NCBI GenBank assembly: GCA_031216915.1
Contig: CM062289.1
Span: forward strand, 444,874,910 to 444,938,909
Direction of reading: 5' to 3'
DNA: 64,000 nucleotides
DNA from: Pictodentalium vernedei
Lineage: Eukaryota > Mollusca > Scaphopoda > Dentaliida > Dentaliidae
This document shows positions 1-10,439 of the stretch, in pieces (the first letter of the stretch is position 1; each line of letters begins with the position of its first letter). The translations under genes were made by a program, and so were the position numbers. The notes beneath the pieces were generated by a model. It was not told the DNA's origin. It was given only the letters and a program-made list of their open reading frames with translations, and did no database searches.

Positions 1-37
1 ATAATGCAAAGCTATTTATTGTGAAGGTATTTTCAAT

Positions 38-632
38 CAGAGGTGGCGCCAAGGGGTGGGGTGGGGTCAGGGGGTGGCTACCCCCCCCCCGTCGGAGAGG
101 TCCAGCCCCCCCCCCCTCCCTCGTCGGAGATTTTTAGTCAATCCGTCGGAGAGTCTCGTAAACCCGACTTCACGAGAAATTTCCGACAATCGAATGTAGA
201 TATCTCGTCTTGTGTCGATCAAGAACTGAAATATTTCCCGACCTTATTATATGTTTACGTTAAATAAGCAAAAATACTCAAAAATCGCCAATTAATTTTC
301 ATTATTTTTTCATTTTTTTGGTTCAAAAACATAGGTTATGACCCCTCGTTGGAACGAGCTCGACGAGCCCGTTCCAACAAGGGGTCATAACCTATGTTTT
401 TGAGACAAAAAATGAAAAAAATTAGTTATTCAAGAATTATTTTTGCAAGTGTCGTCTGCTTTTCAGGTTAGGTAAAGGGTTAAATAATCAACAAACATAC
501 TCAATTTGCTTCTATTTTGGTTCTCCAATTTACCAATCTTCACTCATTTTCCTTCGTTTGGGAGGTCAAATATTATAGCCCCCTGTCGGAGAGGTCAGCC
601 CCCCTGTCGAGAAATCCCTGGCGCCACCCCTG
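38..632. mobile_element. hAT-like non-autonomous element (MITE) with nested insertion
   Basis: The ends are inverted: the left reads CAGAGGTGGCGCCA and the right reads TGGCGCCACCCCTG. They are flanked by TTTTCAAT (30-37) and TTTTAAAT (633-640), an 8-bp target duplication with one mismatch. An 8-bp duplication with CAG-type ends is typical of hAT transposons. The interior has no transposase; it contains G/C homopolymers, GTCGGAGAGGTC repeats near both ends (about 92-105 and 585-597) and a TTAA-type MITE. Superfamily assignment is inferred from ends and target-site size only. Confidence 0.65.
268..479 (+). mobile_element. piggyBac-like MITE, subfamily A, 5'-truncated, nested in the hAT-like element
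   Basis: The right terminus GTTAGGTAAAGGG is followed by TTAA (480-483). The centre is a long palindrome around a GAACGAGCTCGACGAGC-like core, with arms reading ATAGGTTATGACCCCTCG and its complement. The left terminus (CCCTTTACCCAACG in other copies) is missing. It has no coding capacity. Its position shows that it inserted into the older hAT-like element. Confidence 0.7.
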
Positions 633-726
633 TTTTAAATGAAAACAAAACTATTATTGGAAAAACTTTGCAAATGTTAAAGGAAACAACCAATAAAGAA
701 AAATGTCTCATTTTTGTATTCAGGAC

Positions 727-885
727 AAACACAGAACGACGCGTGTGAATGGGTTAATCGATATGGCACGAATGCCAGCGCTGAAGGATAAAACGAGAGG
801 CCACAGGCCTCGAGTTTTATCCTTCCGCGAAGGCACAAGTTCCATATCGATTAACCCATTCACACCCGTATGTCGTTCTGTGTTT
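727..885. repeat. Long imperfect palindrome (hairpin element)
   Basis: The arm AAACACAGAACGAC at 727-740 pairs with GTCGTTCTGTGTTT at 872-885. The inner arms TGAATGGGTTAATCGATATGG and complement, and GGATAAAACGAGAGGCC/GGCCTCGAGTTTTATCC, continue the stem to a very small loop near 812. There is no reading frame of note. It is probably a fold-back MITE; no clear target duplication was found. Confidence 0.7.
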
Positions 886-1911
886 ATTACACGCCTTCGC
901 GTCTACAAAACAATTATTAGAAGGACGCTCAGCAATTTATTTGACAACTATCAACAAAAACAACACATTTTATCGTCAACCAAATTAGCGAAGGGAACCT
1001 GTGTTATATTCGTCTCCGAGTTCCAATGTGTTCTATGTGCCTATATTGGAACTCAGGGAACGATTTTCAGCTATCGCTAGGGATTCAAATTGTAATAGCA
1101 TGGCACAATCAACGGATTTGTAGAAAATTCCAGTGAAATTTCGCTACTTTAAAAATAGTCCGTCAACGATTTCCGTTTCGCACATATGTGCGGAATAGAT
1201 TTTCATTTTGCGCGTGGTTTGGTGTTGCTGTAGATGGAAGTTACATAGAACAGGCATGTAATAAAACAAAGAAATAAACGAAGCCCGTGACATAACAATG
1301 GAATTCAATAATGTTTTGTTAACATCGGAACGATAACATCCAAACAGATTCAGATGAATATTTGTTCTTCAATGATTTTACATATCCCGAGCATACACCC
1401 AAAATAGTACCAACCAACTATAGTCTCAACAAAGTTAAGAACATTCTCTCCTTGGACCCTCAAAAACACTCAATAGATACTCTACCAACACATAGACATC
1501 TATTATACGGAATTTGGATTTGTGGAAATTCTAGAGCAATAACAACTTGTAATTACAGGAAAGTGACCAATCGAAATAGTCAGTTACAAAATGTACAGTG
1601 CCCATACAGATCCCCCACTCGAAAAAGACAGAATACTCAAATTAGAAGATTTATTAATACTACATGCTTCTCTTTTCGTCATTGGCTGGGAAATAGTTGA
1701 TTTCCAGCGTCTATTAGTATTTAGACAATCCAGATAGTCTGGTCTTTTATGCATAGAGAAAATGCGGATCAGATCCTTAGATAAAGTTCCTTTATGCATC
1801 TTTTTAAGAATCTGGAATGCACTAGATAACACAACTCGTAATATCATTAATAGAAACGTGTTTTACTTATGGAGTGCTAAACTATTTTTGATCCTAAAAA
1901 CTTGTTCATGT
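886..1911. other. No recognisable feature
   Basis: AT-rich sequence with short overlapping open frames on both strands (for example about 1362-1700 plus and 1584-1847 minus). None has a recognisable domain, splice context or codon pattern. I see nothing here that I can name. Confidence 0.5.
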
Positions 1912-1982
1912 GTTTTTGCCTTGTCACAATTAATGAGAGAGTGCCTATTGGCACTCTCTCATTAATTGTAATAAGGCAAAAC
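1912..1982. repeat. Small hairpin element, GAGTGCC/GGCACTC core (copy 1)
   Basis: A stem of roughly 33 bp closes on a four-base loop: GAGAGAGTGCC-TATT-GGCACTCTCTC, extended outward by ATTAATTGTAATAAGGCAAAA and its near complement. Two other loci (7954-8026 and 11424-11485) share the GAGTGCC/GGCACTC core and a TTACAAT-like outer stem, so it is a dispersed family of palindromic elements without coding capacity. Confidence 0.7.
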
Positions 1983-3322
1983 CAAGCAGACTGAATAGTT
2001 ATACATGAAGAATGATAGGAAGCGTATCCACGGAATAAGACGTCTTTAAGTACTGGTACCTGTACTTCAGAAAAAAGCGAAGAAAACTTTGACATTAAAA
2101 GACCTTTCGCCATGCTCAACCTACGTCAGTTTTAATAATCCATATTGTTCTGACTGCACATAATAAATTTGAAAATTCTCATGGATACTCGGCCATCATG
2201 AACCTCAAACGGCCTTTATATATACTCATCAGTCGCGCTCTGCACAATACTCTGTAAACCAGGTCCTGTTTATACCTGCTGCTCCTGCTCATCCCAATGA
2301 CTGGTCCACAGAATAACTTCAGCATTTACATGAGACAAGTATATTAATAATCTATGTTGCAACACTTATTTCTGAGTGGTTCTGGTACTTCGGAGCATTG
2401 TACCCAAATAGGTGTAGGCATATCCACTGCATTTACATTTCATGATGAAGATTCCTTCCTCAATACCAAACACGTCTGCCAGCACATTTATCGAGCACTC
2501 ATGGAAGGAGTTCCGCAAATGTAGACTCTACGCCCCAAATCACATCGACCAGTTACATTGTCGATGTCCGGGCGGCAACTGTAGTGGACACTGGGGCTTA
2601 GTGTCTTTCTTGGGTTTTAGCTTCGGCAGTGGAGTGGACACGATAAGAAGATTGCTTTTCGTCAATGTGAAACCACCGGCCTCCAGCTGGAATGTGACTA
2701 CGACAGTATCTTGGCCTCTATCAATGATATTACTCAAGTTCAATTTCCCTCAATGCGGTATATTATAACGTTCCGCAGATGAATTATTTGGCCACAATCT
2801 GTTTGCAATTTCATATTCTATTGACACTTTGAATGCTGGCGCCCCGAAAGGTATCATTTTATTCAATACTGTCAACGTCGAAATTGGCGAAATGGGAGAG
2901 ACAATCTATCGAACTGTTGGATTAAATTGTTACCGAGCCTCGCTTCAGAATTTTTGCTCTTTGTATCGTCTTCTTGTCAACAATAATTTTTTCTTCACGC
3001 AAAAATGTATGCACACCGTGTTGAGAGGGTTAAGAAGAATGGCGGGTATACAGCCAATCTGACTACGCCACCCCCATCGGTATACGAATCTATCACATAT
3101 GTAAATTATCTGTGTGTAACTGTTTTATGCATAATATGAATAAATAATCTATCTATCTGTCGATTCGATCATTCGAAATTCTTTTTAATTCAAATTCCCT
3201 GCGTGATTTTATTCGGGATTCTATTCGACCTGAAATTTGAGATTTACCGGGGTCCTATTGATTAGAGCAAATTAGGTTAAAAATATTAACAGGACGGGAC
3301 AGCTAATTAACTAATTAATTAA
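1983..3322. other. No recognisable gene; unexplained open frames
   Basis: Short open frames occur at 2442-2768 (plus) and 2540-2743 (minus) but show no domain I recognise. Around 2160-2320 the minus strand reads in short stretches that could be a decayed coding fragment, but stops are frequent and I cannot name it. A CTATCTATCTGT simple repeat lies near 3149-3160. Confidence 0.4.
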
Positions 3323-3326
3323 TTAA

Positions 3327-3558
3327 CCCTTTACCCAACGAATCGGTAGCATAAGCAGTTGTAAAATATATTTTTCAACACATTCTAACAAAACCATATC
3401 TTGTGACCCCCCCCCCCCCCCCCCTCATTGGAACGGGCTTGACGAACCCGTTCCAATGAGGACGTCACGTGATAGGAATTTGTTGGAATTTAAAAAAAAA
3501 TAATTAAAAAACAATGATTAAAACAATAAATGTTGATAGCCTGTGAGTTGGATAAAGG
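3327..3558 (+). mobile_element. piggyBac-like MITE, subfamily B
   Basis: The left end CCCTTTACCCAACGAATCGG is preceded by TTAA (3323-3326). The right end GTTGGATAAAGG is followed by TTAA (3559-3562). A central palindrome (CATTGGAACGGGCTTG/CGAACCCGTTCCAATG) is preceded by a poly-C run at about 3409-3424. TTAA target duplication and CCC-initiated inverted ends are the piggyBac signature; there is no transposase. Confidence 0.7.
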
Positions 3559-3871
3559 TTAATTACATTACATTGGTAGCATAAAAATTCCTATTATTAA
3601 GTGACTTTAAATCCAAGTATATTACATTCTTACCACTCTGTTCATAGTATGTGTCAAAATAATTCAGAATTATTTCATATCCCATAGAATTCTATTTTGT
3701 CCCATTAATATTAGCAGCTCAAAATTTAATTGAACTGCAATGTTCCGAAAACTTCATAGAGCGTAGTTATCCTTCTTTTAACTAAAGATAAAAAGACATA
3801 TAGTTTCATTATCTTTATCGAAAAACGGCAGCTTCGTTATATTTAAATATAGAATAAACGTATAGGCTTTC
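3559..3871. other. No recognisable feature
   Basis: AT-rich sequence without a convincing reading frame, RNA gene or repeat that I can identify. Confidence 0.5.
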
Positions 3872-3975
3872 AAGTAAAAAAATTATCCTACGAGTAGGAT
3901 TAAGAATGAAACCGACGAGCCTCTGGCGAGTCGGTTTCATTCTTAATTCTACGAGTCTAATAATTTTTTTTACTT
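3872..3975. repeat. Palindromic element (hairpin)
   Basis: AAGTAAAAAAATTATCCTA at the left pairs with the complementary sequence ending TTTTTTTTACTT at the right. The inner stem GATTAAGAATGAAACCGAC pairs with its complement around a short GAGCCTCTGGCGA centre. AATAAACG (near 3852) and CGTTTATT (near 3988) may extend the stem outward. It has no coding capacity. Confidence 0.7.
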
Positions 3976-4829
3976 CAAAACACTTTTCGTTTATTTTGTT
4001 TATCCCATAAATCTTTTACAGGGCAGTCACGGTGAAATCAGTCTGTTACTCGCTACAAAACACAACGAGAAGTGAGGAGCACAAAGGTCCAATTCGAAGA
4101 CAAGCAAAATTGCCCAAAATAAAAAAGGCGCAGTGATACATTTCTGTCTAAGAATAATTCCCCTACAAACCTGAGTTAAACTTGCAAAAATACTTTATTA
4201 AATGAACAATGTGTAGTGTTTTCTACTGGTATTGTGTAATACTTTCAAACAGGTTTAAGGAAAACAGCAATTGAACTGTTAATTATACTACACGTTTGCG
4301 GTAGAGGTCAGAGGTCAACAAGTCCGTCTCTGCTGTAGGAAAAAAATGCTTTCATTGTTAAACCTATGGGGAAATTTTATCACCCTACTTGGTGAATAAA
4401 GCAAAAATTCATCCAAAGCATTTATTGTTCGAATAAACAGACATTTGTGGGATAATTATCTTTATCTGGAGGATAATTGGCATCTAACATTGATTTCATT
4501 TACTCCCACAATTATCATCACCATACCATTCACATCACCATTACAATCAATTGTTTTTGTTATTGCAAAATGCACTTATTTGTTTTTTACGAGCTGAAAA
4601 TAAAAGTTCAAAGTTCATTATCGAAAAAAAACGGAAAGGGCGTTTTTTTATCATGATCGGTACGATCTTGGACTGTGCGAAGCAAACCAATTTAGTGTCG
4701 ACTTCAGTTAGAAGGTGAATCTAATTTATTCTTCTTTCAAACCACACCCAACACAATAGTCTATTTATTATCTTATCTGTTGTCATTAATTGTTTAAAGT
4801 AACTGTCTACAACGTGCAAATTTAGTGTT
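3976..4829. other. No recognisable feature
   Basis: AT-rich intergenic or intronic sequence. I see no exon, RNA gene or repeat with support here. Confidence 0.5.
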
Positions 4830-5037
4830 GCCGGTGTGACAGGAATGGAAGTCCGTAGGAAAATTAGTCCATCTGGACTATTATTCCGCGGAATTATAGT
4901 CCTTGGTCTAACATTTCTTGGAATAGTAGTCCGCCGGACTACTATTCCTAGAAATGTTAGACCTAGACTATAATTCCGCGGAATAATAGTCCAGAGGGAC
5001 TAACGTTCCTACGGACTTCCATTCCTTTTACACCGGC
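4830..5037. repeat. Large palindrome made of three smaller palindromes
   Basis: The outer ends GCCGGTGT and ACACCGGC are complementary, followed inward by GGAATGGAAGTCCGTAGGAA and its complement. Inside the big fold lie three further self-complementary blocks: two around CCGCGG (flanked by GGACTAT/ATAGTCC) and one around CCGCCGG (flanked by GGAATAGTAGT/ACTACTATTCC). The sequence could fold as one long hairpin or as a clover of three cruciforms. It has no coding capacity. Confidence 0.75.
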
Positions 5038-5756
5038 TTAAATTGACTAGATTTATTGTTCATTCCACGTGCAAAAGTTTTTTACTCGTATAATAAACCA
5101 TCTCTACTTCTTCAATATATCATTCTGTGATGGTAATGGTGTTCATCTAATCCAGCTCATGTGTATTTATTTTTTTTATCATTTACTTCAGATATTTCTA
5201 TCCACAATGTGCATATGAGGTGGGGTGGGGTGAGGGATGGGGGGGGGGGGGCAGTGGCGTAGCTATGCCCCCCCCCCCAAAAAAAAGCCAAACCAAACCA
5301 AACAAACAAAAAAAAACATAAAAAACAAAACAAAACCTCATTAACTCAATGCAAGTTTCACACAAAATAGAACCCCAAAATGGTCGCCAATATAGGGGCC
5401 ACACACACTTCAAATGCCTCAGATTAGCTTTTAAAGATCTAATTTTTGTAAAATGTTGTCGGGGTTGGTGGCACAGTCCTAACTAGGCACCTCCGGTCGT
5501 TGCCCCCTCCTCCCATTTCTAGAGGGAAGTGGGGGAGAGGAGGGGACAATGACAGGAGGGTTCTGGTTAGGACAAGGGAAACCCATGAAACTCCACACAA
5601 CGGCCTCTCAAATATCCCCCCCCCCAAAAAAAAGAATAAAAATCGGCTAAGACAACCCCCTCCCCGCAGTCAGCATCGGACGAATTGTTGGGAATGCCTA
5701 TTATAGAATCCTGGCTAAGCGCCTGTCGGAGTCAGGCAAATATAATGTCTCTTTGA
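5038..5756. other. Homopolymer-rich sequence, no gene seen
   Basis: Contains runs of G (about 5239-5251) and C (about 5268-5278, 5618-5624), an A-rich run (about 5279-5335) and a CAAACCAAACCAAACAAAC low-complexity stretch. An imperfect inverted repeat lies near 5465-5580 (CCTAACTAGGCACC...GTTAGGAC). Open frames here are low-complexity artefacts. Confidence 0.5.
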
Positions 5757-6120
5757 TTATTGTTGTTTAAGGTCACATATTTATACACAATGGCTAATCA
5801 TGACCGTGACATGTTTACTGGTGGAAGAAGCCGGAGTATCCGGAGAGAATCACCGAGCAACGACGAGCAGCTGCCAGCTCGCCAACATCGTAACTCCTCA
5901 CTGCAGCACAGGCAGGGTTAGATTGGTTGAAGACATGCGCACCATCGGCGTGCAGTACGCTTTAGTACACAGCGTCATCGTGCCATCATGTAGACAATGG
6001 GGTTAAGTGCCTTGCCCAAGGACACAACGCCGGAGTTCGAATCGATCGCTCAGACGGTCACATCAGAGGATTAACCGGCCTCGACGTTGCTTAACTTCGC
6101 TCTTCGAACTAAGACGGTAA
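5757..6120 (-). mobile_element. SINE, 5S-rRNA-derived head (decayed copy)
   Basis: Read on the minus strand, the head contains AAGTTAAGCAACGTCGAGGCC followed by GGTTAATC, matching the internal promoter region of 5S rRNA (AGCTAAGCAGGGTCGGGCC, GGTTAGTA). The shared body follows: TTGTGTCCTTGGGCAAGGCAC, TACTAAAGCGTACTGCAC, and CGGCTTCTTCCACC. The 5' end is decayed. 5S-headed SINEs (SINE3 class) use the 5S internal RNA polymerase III promoter. Confidence 0.75.
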
Positions 6121-6157
6121 TCAGCAATGAAGGAAGCAAAGATAGCGAGAGGCAAAG

Positions 6158-6392
6158 TAGTTACCCAACGTAACGGTCAGAAACGGCCAGCGCTATTCAA
6201 AAAAGTTGCCACTCAATTTTCATTATTTTTTCATTATTTTTTTCATTTTTGGCCTCAAAAAATAGCTTATGGCACTCAGTGGAACCAGCTCGTTGAGTTC
6301 GTTCCAATGAGGGATCATAAGCTATGTTTTTGAGGCAAGTTATTGACTATTTTTTTTGCCAGTGTCGTCTGCTTTTCATGTTAGGTAAAGGG
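6158..6392 (+). mobile_element. piggyBac-like MITE, subfamily A (degenerate left end)
   Basis: The right end GTTAGGTAAAGGG is followed by TTAA (6393-6396). The left end is degenerate (GTTACCCAACGTAACGG). The central palindrome is eroded: ATAGCTTATGGCACTCAGTGG on the left versus CAATGAGGGATCATAAGCTAT on the right. Confidence 0.7.
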
Positions 6393-6396
6393 TTAA

Positions 6397-7451
6397 CGAA
6401 GAGCCTTCATGAATGCGAGGTAGACAAGGTTTTCCCGTGGATCAATAACTGTATAGATCAACCGTATTGGGGCCTGCATGGTTGGAGAAAAACCGCCGGT
6501 ATTTTCTTCTTCTTGGCGTCTGTTTTAGGTTTCGGGTCCCCCTCTTAAAATGATAGTTTACAACCCCTTGTTGTAAGGTCTTCAACATTATCACTGGTTC
6601 CCACCACCCCTTGACGTAAGTTTACTCGAGAAGGCTTCTTAGTTTCCCAGTGTCCAGCCAAAGTCCCATTTGAATGTAAATTACGCATGCCGTTTAATAG
6701 GAAATGCCTCACACATGAATATAATAGATCTCCAGCTTTAAGTACATGATCATATAGAATTTGCCAAAGGAAAGCAATCGGCGTCGTCAATATCTATCTA
6801 TAAGTGCAGGTGTCACTCCTGTTCACTCAGATCGCCTGTTCTATAAAGGGTGATGTTGCTCTTTGAATGAGCAGCGTTCATTCGAGGAATCATGTGACTC
6901 TTAGAGGAGCAGCTTCGTGGACATTGATATGTATCTTACCATGGGTAAAAGTTATCTCATCAGAGAAAATTAACATCACCATTGGAAACAACTTATTACT
7001 TACCACTCGATCCGAAGCAATGCATCAGGGACAATTTCCCACCGGATATTCCCCTTGCAGTCTTTCAATTATAAAACCTGGCGTTTCCACACGGCGGTAA
7101 ATTCCCCACTTGACAATTCCCAGTGGTTTCTAATTGTAAAGAGGCTATCCCCCAGGACAGTTCCTCGCCGTATTCCAACTTTGCTCCATTGGACATGTTG
7201 TATAACATACGAGACAGGCTGTGATATGAAACATATGTAGCAACATTGAATAACTCTAATAGCGCTTCAGATCATAAATAAATTTGTTATATTTCCCAAC
7301 TTTATTTAAATTTTCAAAGATGTACTCATGTTATTTGTATGATGCATTGTTATTTCTCGAAATAAAACTATGTTGTGTAAAACCATTGTTATTAAGGACG
7401 TGCTTGATTTGTTGTATTACCCACACATTTTTTTTGTAACCACACACGGAA
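6397..7451. other. No recognisable gene
   Basis: Mixed-composition sequence with several 60-80 codon frames on both strands (for example 6545-6790 minus and 6867-7100 plus) lacking any domain, splice pattern or similarity I can identify. Confidence 0.45.
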
Positions 7452-7455
7452 TTAA

Positions 7456-7700
7456 CCCTTTACCCAACGTAACGACCAAAACTGGCCAGCGCTATTCTCA
7501 AAGATCGCCAATTAATTTTCATTATTTTTTTCATTTTTGTCTCCAAAACATAGGTTATGACCCCTCATTGGAACGAGCTCGTCGAGCTCGTTCCAATGAG
7601 GGGTCATAACCTATGTTTTTGAGACAAAAAATGAGAAAAAATAGTCATTCAAGAATCTTTTTTTTGCAAGTGTCGTCTGCTTTCCGTGTTAGGTAAAGGG
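7456..7700 (+). mobile_element. piggyBac-like MITE, subfamily A (well preserved)
   Basis: TTAA at 7452-7455 precedes CCCTTTACCCAACGTAACG. The right end GTTAGGTAAAGGG is followed by TTTA (a mutated TTAA). The central palindrome is almost perfect, running from TTTTTCATTTTTGTCTCCAA to its complement, with core GAACGAGCTCGTCGAGCTCG. This is a good reference copy for subfamily A. Confidence 0.8.
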
Positions 7701-7953
7701 TTTAGTATGTATATCGGCGACACGAAATAAGTGTGCATTAACATATCGTCACGCGAGAAGTTTTTCTCAAAACATAGTGTAGGCCTATCGTTATATGCCT
7801 TCGCCGTGTGGTGTAAAACATTAAATCTATTAACTGGCTGAGTGACAGAAGCCACTGTCAGAGCTTTCAAAAATGAGGATACAACAGGAAAAGCCAAACT
7901 TTCCTTTGCTCATGTTTCACATCAGTCAAACGCAATTAATATTTTGTTTATAT

Positions 7954-8026
7954 AAATTGTTTTATTACAGATTATTGAAGAGTGCCTATGGGCACTCTTC
8001 AATTATTTGTAATAAAATAAATTTTG
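7954..8026. repeat. Small hairpin element, GAGTGCC/GGCACTC core (copy 2)
   Basis: TGTTTTATTACAGATTATTG runs into AAGAGTGCC-TATG-GGCACTCTT and returns as CAATTATTTGTAATAAAATA. It has the same architecture and core as 1912-1982 and 11424-11485. Confidence 0.7.
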
Positions 8027-8189
8027 ATGAATAAATTCAGTCCACCAAAAATAATGTAGCCCTCACCCAGTTAACATGCCTTACCATATCATCAATGATA
8101 GTGGGAGAAAAGACCTCTATGCAATTTAAAAACGTGGTAAAATGCCCGCTGCGTAAATGTACACGATGGGGTAAACATCCCTTTTCACT

Positions 8190-8561
8190 GGGGGCGCGGT
8201 GGCTCAGTTGGTAGAGGTGCAGGCTGCAAGCCGAGAGGTCTTCGGTTCGAATCCCACCTGCGGCAACCGCGTTGTGTCCTTGGGCAAGACACTTCACCCC
8301 ACTGCCCACGTGGGGGGCACGGTGACGTTGTGTACTAAGGCGTACTGCACATCGATGGTGCACATGTCTTCAACCAATGCTAACCATGCTTGTGTGGAGT
8401 TGGTATGTTGGGGAGCTGACAGTTGCTCGCCGTTGCTCGGTGATTCTCTCCGGGTACTCCGGCTTCCTCCACCCGTAAAACTGTCACGGTCATGGTTAGC
8501 CATTGTGCAGAAATATGTGACCTTAAACACCAATAAATAAATAAATAAATAAATAAATAAT
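8190..8561 (+). mobile_element. SINE, tRNA-derived head, with target-site duplication
   Basis: The head has an A-box-like GTGGCTCAGTTGGTAGAGG and a B-box GGTTCGAATCC; the anticodon position appears to read GCA (Cys-like), which is uncertain. The body contains TTGTGTCCTTGGGCAAGACA, a TACTAAGGCGTACTGCAC block and ACTCCGGCTTCCTCCACCCG, and the tail ends in CACC(AATA)n. CCCTTTTCACTG (8179-8190) and CCGTTTTCACTG (8562-8573) flank it as a 12-bp target duplication, which shows LINE-mediated retroposition. It is not a functional tRNA gene. Confidence 0.9.
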
Positions 8562-8573
8562 CCGTTTTCACTG

Positions 8574-8936
8574 GTGGGGAGTGTACGGTAGGGAAATAAC
8601 AGTATACTCTTATGTGGATGGTTAAAACCATATGCATACGGGTCAGATGGGGGAAAGTGTGAGGTAATTACTGTCTAGATATTTCAGGATGAGAGAGAAA
8701 ACGATCGTACTTGATACTCAGACAGAAATATTTAAACTTCTTATTATTTTATTATCCCATGAAGTTTTATATCTAATCGCTTAATGAGTGCATTTATTAC
8801 AATATTGCCTGATGAAGTTGATGTATTTTCTTCTTCGACATCTGTGTATTAAAACAGCTATTATGCGATCTATTAGATCCAACCAGAACTGTAACACATC
8901 TACTAAACTCCGGGCTGAGTGAAATGCATCTCCTAA
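8574..8936. other. No recognisable feature
   Basis: Unannotated AT-rich sequence. A TTTATTACAATATTG motif near 8793-8807 resembles the arm of the palindromic tandem repeat that follows, but is isolated. Confidence 0.4.
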
Positions 8937-9538
8937 CAGCTATTGTAATAAGTGGGAGCGTGGTGGCTCAGTAGGTAGAGGTGCAGGCTGCAAGCCGAGA
9001 GGTCCTCGGTTCGAATCCCACCTGCGGCAACCGCGTTGTGTCCTTGGGCAGGACACTTCATCTCCATTGCCCGCATGGGGGCACGATGACGTCGTGTACT
9101 AAGGCGTACTGCACGTCGATGGTACGCATGTCTTCAACCAATCTAACCCCGCACTGTGCTGCAGTGCGGAGTTACGATGTTGGGGGGCTGGCAGCTGATC
9201 GTCGTTGCTCGGTGGTTCTCTCCGGGTACTCCGGCTTTCTCCACCCGTAAAACTGTCACAGTCATGATTGATGGAAATGTTCACATCAACCGCCATTATA
9301 ATAAGTTTATTATATAATAGCGATCGGTGAAAATTTTCGCATTGCCCGCTATTGTAATAAATTTATTACAATAGCGGTGAATGAAAAAGTTTGCATCAAC
9401 CCCTATTGTAATAAATATGTCACACTCGCGTTCGATCAAAACGTTTGCATCAACCACTATTGTAATAAATTTATTACAATAGCGGGTGATGAGAATGTTC
9501 GCAGCAAGCGCTATTGTAATAAGTTTACAACAATAGAG
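8937..9538. repeat. Tandem array of about 55-bp palindromic units, interrupted by a SINE
   Basis: Units contain CTATTGTAATAAATTTATTA followed by its completing CAATAG, a perfect 26-bp palindrome in the best copies, then a linker like CGGTGAATGAAAAAGTTTGC. Copies start near 9290, 9345, 9400, 9456 and 9510. A left-hand piece, GCTATTGTAATAAG (8938-8951), lies directly before the SINE at 8952, so the SINE probably interrupts the array. Confidence 0.65.
8952..9275 (+). mobile_element. SINE, tRNA-derived head, tail truncated
   Basis: It has the same head and body as the copy at 8190 (GTGGCTCAGTAGGTAGAGG, GGTTCGAATCCCACCTGCGG, TTGTGTCCTTGGGCAGGACA). It stops after ACTGTCACAGTCATGATTG and lacks the (AATA)n tail. 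It sits inside the palindromic tandem array. Confidence 0.85.
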
Positions 9539-9543
9539 ATTAA

Positions 9544-9911
9544 CCCTTTACCCAACGTAACGTTCAAAACCGGCCCGCACTATTCTCCGAAATCGCCAAT
9601 TAATTTTCATTATTTTTTCATTTTTTGTCTCAAAAACATAGGTTATGACTCCTCGTTGGAACGAGCTCGTCGCGCTCGTTCCAACGAGGAGTCATAACCT
9701 ATGTTTTTGAGACAAAAAATGAAAAAATAATGAAAATTAATTGGCGATTTCGACGAGCTCGTTCCAACGAGGAGTCATAACCTATGTTTTTGGACGAGCT
9801 CGTTCCAACGAGTGGTCATAACCTATCTTTTTGAGACAACATGGAAAAAAAAATGAGTTATTCAAGAATTTTTTTTGCAAGTGTCGTCTGCTTTTCACGG
9901 TAGGTAAATGG
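9544..9911 (+). mobile_element. piggyBac-like MITE, subfamily A, internally rearranged
   Basis: TTAA at 9540-9543 precedes CCCTTTACCCAACGTAACG. The right end is GGTAGGTAAATGG followed by TTAC. It is about 370 bp instead of about 245 bp because the arm (GAACGAG...TCATAACCTAT) is repeated: after a complete palindrome (centre near 9670) come two further half-arms near 9753-9798 and 9802-9835. This is consistent with slippage or template switching at the hairpin. Confidence 0.75.
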
Positions 9912-10059
9912 TTACATTTGTCTCCAGGGGCTGGAATAAAAGTATTCTGGAGAATTACCGAGTTGTTATATGTTTCTTGGTGTATCAGTCATCGATATTT
10001 CTAAAAATCAAAATTTGAAATTTAAATGTGCCATTCAGTTACTGTTCTCAAAGCATACC

Positions 10060-10155
10060 TTACGACCTCCTCCTTCCAACGAGAAAGTCATAAGCTATGT
10101 TTTTGAGGCAAAAAGTTTGAAAATGTTCGGGTTTTCAAGAAATTGTTTTTAGTTT
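10060..10155 (+). mobile_element. Degenerate fragment of a subfamily A MITE
   Basis: CCTTCCAACGAGAAAGTCAT, AAGCTATGTTTTTGAGGCAAA and TTTTCAAGAAATTGTTTTTAG match, with divergence, the right half of the subfamily A element. The ends are lost. Confidence 0.5.
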
Positions 10156-10432
10156 AAATATTTATTCATAACAGCATATGATCTAATACAGAGAAGTAAT
10201 TGATTATCACATAATAATTGCAAAATCTGTATTGCCACAATGATATTCATTATAGCAATTAAAAAGGATTAAAAACAAAGTAAATGGATAGGATTCGACA
10301 GTAAGCCATAAGCTTGTATATTTTTCTTTCCAGGCGTATTGCAAGCACCACGTAAAGGCTCCGCTCTACATTTTCCAGGCATTCACTAAAATGACATGCC
10401 ATACACTCCCTTCAAATGCAAATATTATGCAA
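10156..10432. other. No recognisable feature
   Basis: AT-rich sequence with no supported gene or repeat. Confidence 0.45.
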
Positions 10433-10439
10433 CTCAGTT

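Noticed and set aside
2442..2768. Candidate protein-coding exon on either strand
   Set aside because: No domain recognised; both strands are open over part of it, and no strong splice sites bracket it.
8190..8270. Functional tRNA gene
   Set aside because: The tRNA-like sequence has A and B boxes but poor stems and is fused to a SINE body with target duplications; the same holds for 8952, 11691 and 33790-34095.
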